Of a stretch of 64,000 nt of DNA, positions 62,498-64,000 are shown one piece after another. The position numbers were made by a program, and so were the translations under genes. The DNA comes from Anaerovibrio sp. JC8 (GTDB lineage: Bacteria; Bacillota; Negativicutes; Selenomonadales; Selenomonadaceae). Under the pieces are notes generated by a model. It worked only from the letters and a program-made list of their open reading frames with translations, was not told the DNA's origin and did not search any database. The stretch's first letter is position 1. Each line of letters starts with the position of its first letter. The stretch lies in contig NZ_ANBM01000001.1 in NCBI RefSeq assembly GCF_002100115.1, forward strand, positions 1 through 64,000. Reading direction: 5' to 3'.

Positions 62498-63529
62498 TTA
62501 TCTGGTTATATCATTGAATGTAGCAAAAATCATCAGGCTTATGAGCAGTACCACACCCACAGTCTGGATGTAATACATGGCCTGCTTGCTCATCTGCTTG
62601 CCACGCACAGCCTCAATGCAGAGGGTCACAAAGTGACCGCCGTCCAGGGCCGGAACCGGCAACAGATTTACAATGCCAAGGTTAAGGCTCAAGAAGGCAG
62701 CAAAATTCAACAGCGGAATAAAGCCGTGCTGAGCCACCTCACCGGCCATCTGGGCCACACCGATTGGACCAGACAGCTCCGATGACGCCCCCTCCTGGGT
62801 AAAGAGCATTACCAGTGCTCCCAGCATACTCTTGAAAATACTCCAGGTCTTATCCACTGACAGATAGGCAGCCTCCAACGGATTAACGCTCTCGGTGACA
62901 AGGGTACCCTGAATGCCGATGACCACCCGCTTGGTGGCTTCATCCTCCATAGGAATTACAGTGGTGGCCTTTGTCTCATCGCCACGCTGGTAGGTTACCT
63001 CATAAGGCTTGCCGGCACCATCACTTATCAATGCAGAAATATCCTTCCACTCAGCTACCGGCTGGCCATTGATGGTAAGGATTTTGTCTCCCGATGCCAA
63101 GCCAGCAGACTGGGCAGGTGCCCCGGCAATTACATCCCCAACCACAGGCTCCGTGTTGGGGGTCTGAACACCGGTAAAGGCAAAAATCAAAAAGAACAGT
63201 ACCAATGGCAGAACGAAGTTCATAAAGGAACCGGCCAATATTACAATCATCCGCGCCCAAACAGGACGTCTGTAATAAGCCCGCTCCCCTGCATCATTTT
63301 CATCCTCATCAAAATCCATGCCGGCAATGCGGTTAAAGCCTCCCAAAGGAATGGCCCGCAGGGCATACTTGGTTTCCCCCTTCTGCCAGTTCAGCAGTGT
63401 CGGTCCAAAGCCAATGGCAAATTCATCCACCCGCATGCCAGTCATTTTGGCAGTAACAAAATGTCCCCACTCATGAACCAGCACCAAAAGGCCAAATACA
63501 AATACCGCAGATACTATAGTCAATAACAT
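62498..63529 (-). CDS. rseP: Site-2 intramembrane zinc protease (RseP/RasP)
   Basis: 343 residues, four membrane segments. The HEWGH zinc site is in the first (LVLVHEWGHFVTAKMTG), a PDZ domain lies around 115-195 (GLASGDKILTINGQPV), and the third metal ligand is in LLPVPALDGGHF. It cleaves anti-sigma factors or signal-peptide remnants within the membrane. It lies between dxr and ispG, as commonly seen. Confidence 0.95.
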   Translation of the reverse strand: MLLTIVSAVFVFGLLVLVHEWGHFVTAKMTGMRVDEFAIGFGPTLLNWQKGETKYALRAIPLGGFNRIAGMDFDEDENDAGERAYYRRPVWARMIVILAGSFMNFVLPLVLFFLIFAFTGVQTPNTEPVVGDVIAGAPAQSAGLASGDKILTINGQPVAEWKDISALISDGAGKPYEVTYQRGDETKATTVIPMEDEATKRVVIGIQGTLVTESVNPLEAAYLSVDKTWSIFKSMLGALVMLFTQEGASSELSGPIGVAQMAGEVAQHGFIPLLNFAAFLSLNLGIVNLLPVPALDGGHFVTLCIEAVRGKQMSKQAMYYIQTVGVVLLISLMIFATFNDITR

Positions 63530-63543
63530 AATGTTTTCTCCCT

Positions 63544-64000
63544 TTATTTAGACAGTTCCTGACGGGTAATCTCCCGGGCCCACCTGTCAGCCTCCAAAAG
63601 CTGCTCCAGAGTTGGGTTATACTGAACCTCAGCCTTGTTCATGGCATTTTCGATTAAATCGTATATCTTCAGGAAACCGGCCTGTCCCTTCAAAAAGGCC
63701 TCAACCGCCACCTCATTGGCAGCATTCATGACACATGGCATGGTACCGCCGGTTTTGCCCGCCTCAAAGGCCAGCTTGAGGCCACGGAAGGTATCCATAT
63801 CCGGCTTTTCGAAGGTCAGCTGGGCCAGCTCATAAAAATCTACCCGCGGGAATCTGGACTCCACTCTTTCAGGATAAGTCAATGCGTACTGAATAGGCAG
63901 ACGCATATCAGTGCACCCCAGCTGCGCCATTACAGTGCCGTCACGATACTGCACCATGGAATGAACGATACTCTGAGGGTGTACCACCACCTGAATCTGA
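63544..64000 (-). CDS. dxr: 1-deoxy-D-xylulose 5-phosphate reductoisomerase (C-terminal part)
   Basis: Partial: the gene runs off the window end, leaving about 151 C-terminal residues. IQVVVHPQSIVHSMVQYRDG, LGCTDMRLPIQYALTYPER and VMNAANEVAVEAFL are family signatures. DXR converts deoxyxylulose phosphate to MEP with NADPH, the second pathway step. It sits 14 bp upstream of rseP in the same operon. Confidence 0.95.
   Translation of the reverse strand, partial: QIQVVVHPQSIVHSMVQYRDGTVMAQLGCTDMRLPIQYALTYPERVESRFPRVDFYELAQLTFEKPDMDTFRGLKLAFEAGKTGGTMPCVMNAANEVAVEAFLKGQAGFLKIYDLIENAMNKAEVQYNPTLEQLLEADRWAREITRQELSK

Overview
The window looks like chromosome from a diderm Firmicute of the class Negativicutes, most likely Selenomonadaceae (inference). 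Supporting signs: Firmicutes-style control (FMN and TPP riboswitches, a Trp T-box, FapR, AGGAGG ribosome sites, frequent TTG starts) sits beside outer-membrane-bacterium genes (an RND efflux pair), a FapR/FabK fatty-acid cluster, FliD/FliB-like genes and a B12-dependent ethanolamine pathway. Nearly all genes are on the minus strand; I recognised no rRNA, tRNA or CRISPR array.

Layout. 0-5.3 kb: rpmB, then the FMN-riboswitch operon ribD-ribE-ribBA-ribH-hslO. 5.3-12.7 kb: brnQ, trmO, a membrane chemoreceptor divergent from a soluble FIST chemoreceptor, and a small secreted ChW-like protein. 12.7-15.5 kb: a metal-resistance module (P1B ATPase, separate HMA chaperone, divergent ArsR repressor) with three tandem operators. 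15.5-18.5 kb: thiC behind a TPP riboswitch and a solitary trpD behind a Trp T-box. 18.5-26 kb: eat-eutA-eutB-eutC-cobT-cobC-kinase, which couples ethanolamine uptake and cleavage to nucleotide-loop assembly of its B12 cofactor, preceded by a leader with two terminators. 26-34 kb: an EF-G paralogue, a CyuA-like desulfidase, a C69 dipeptidase broken by an in-frame TGA, FliB-like and FliD-like proteins and an esterase.

34.0-40.4 kb is a distinctly A/T-rich accessory island. It holds a PIN-domain toxin-antitoxin pair, a 1152-residue protein with a Cap4-like nuclease N-terminus but no visible NTPase, and a protein with seven zinc-ribbon repeats (4+3) around a nuclease-like domain. This is the best candidate for an undescribed defence system.

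40.7-50 kb: guaA, recA-recX, an RND efflux pair and an MBL-fold hydrolase. guaA and the efflux genes are each preceded by a copy of the same three-hairpin repeat, whose stems keep pairing while their sequence changes. 50-58.6 kb: fapR-plsX-fabH-fabK-fabD-fabG-acpP-(second FabK-like)-fabF-rnc, with a consensus promoter and a FapR-like operator at its start. 58.9-64 kb: yceD-rpmF, then dxr(partial)-rseP-ispG-proS.

Many starts were moved from the longest reading frame to the codon best placed behind a ribosome-binding site. All family calls come from reading motifs; no database search was run.
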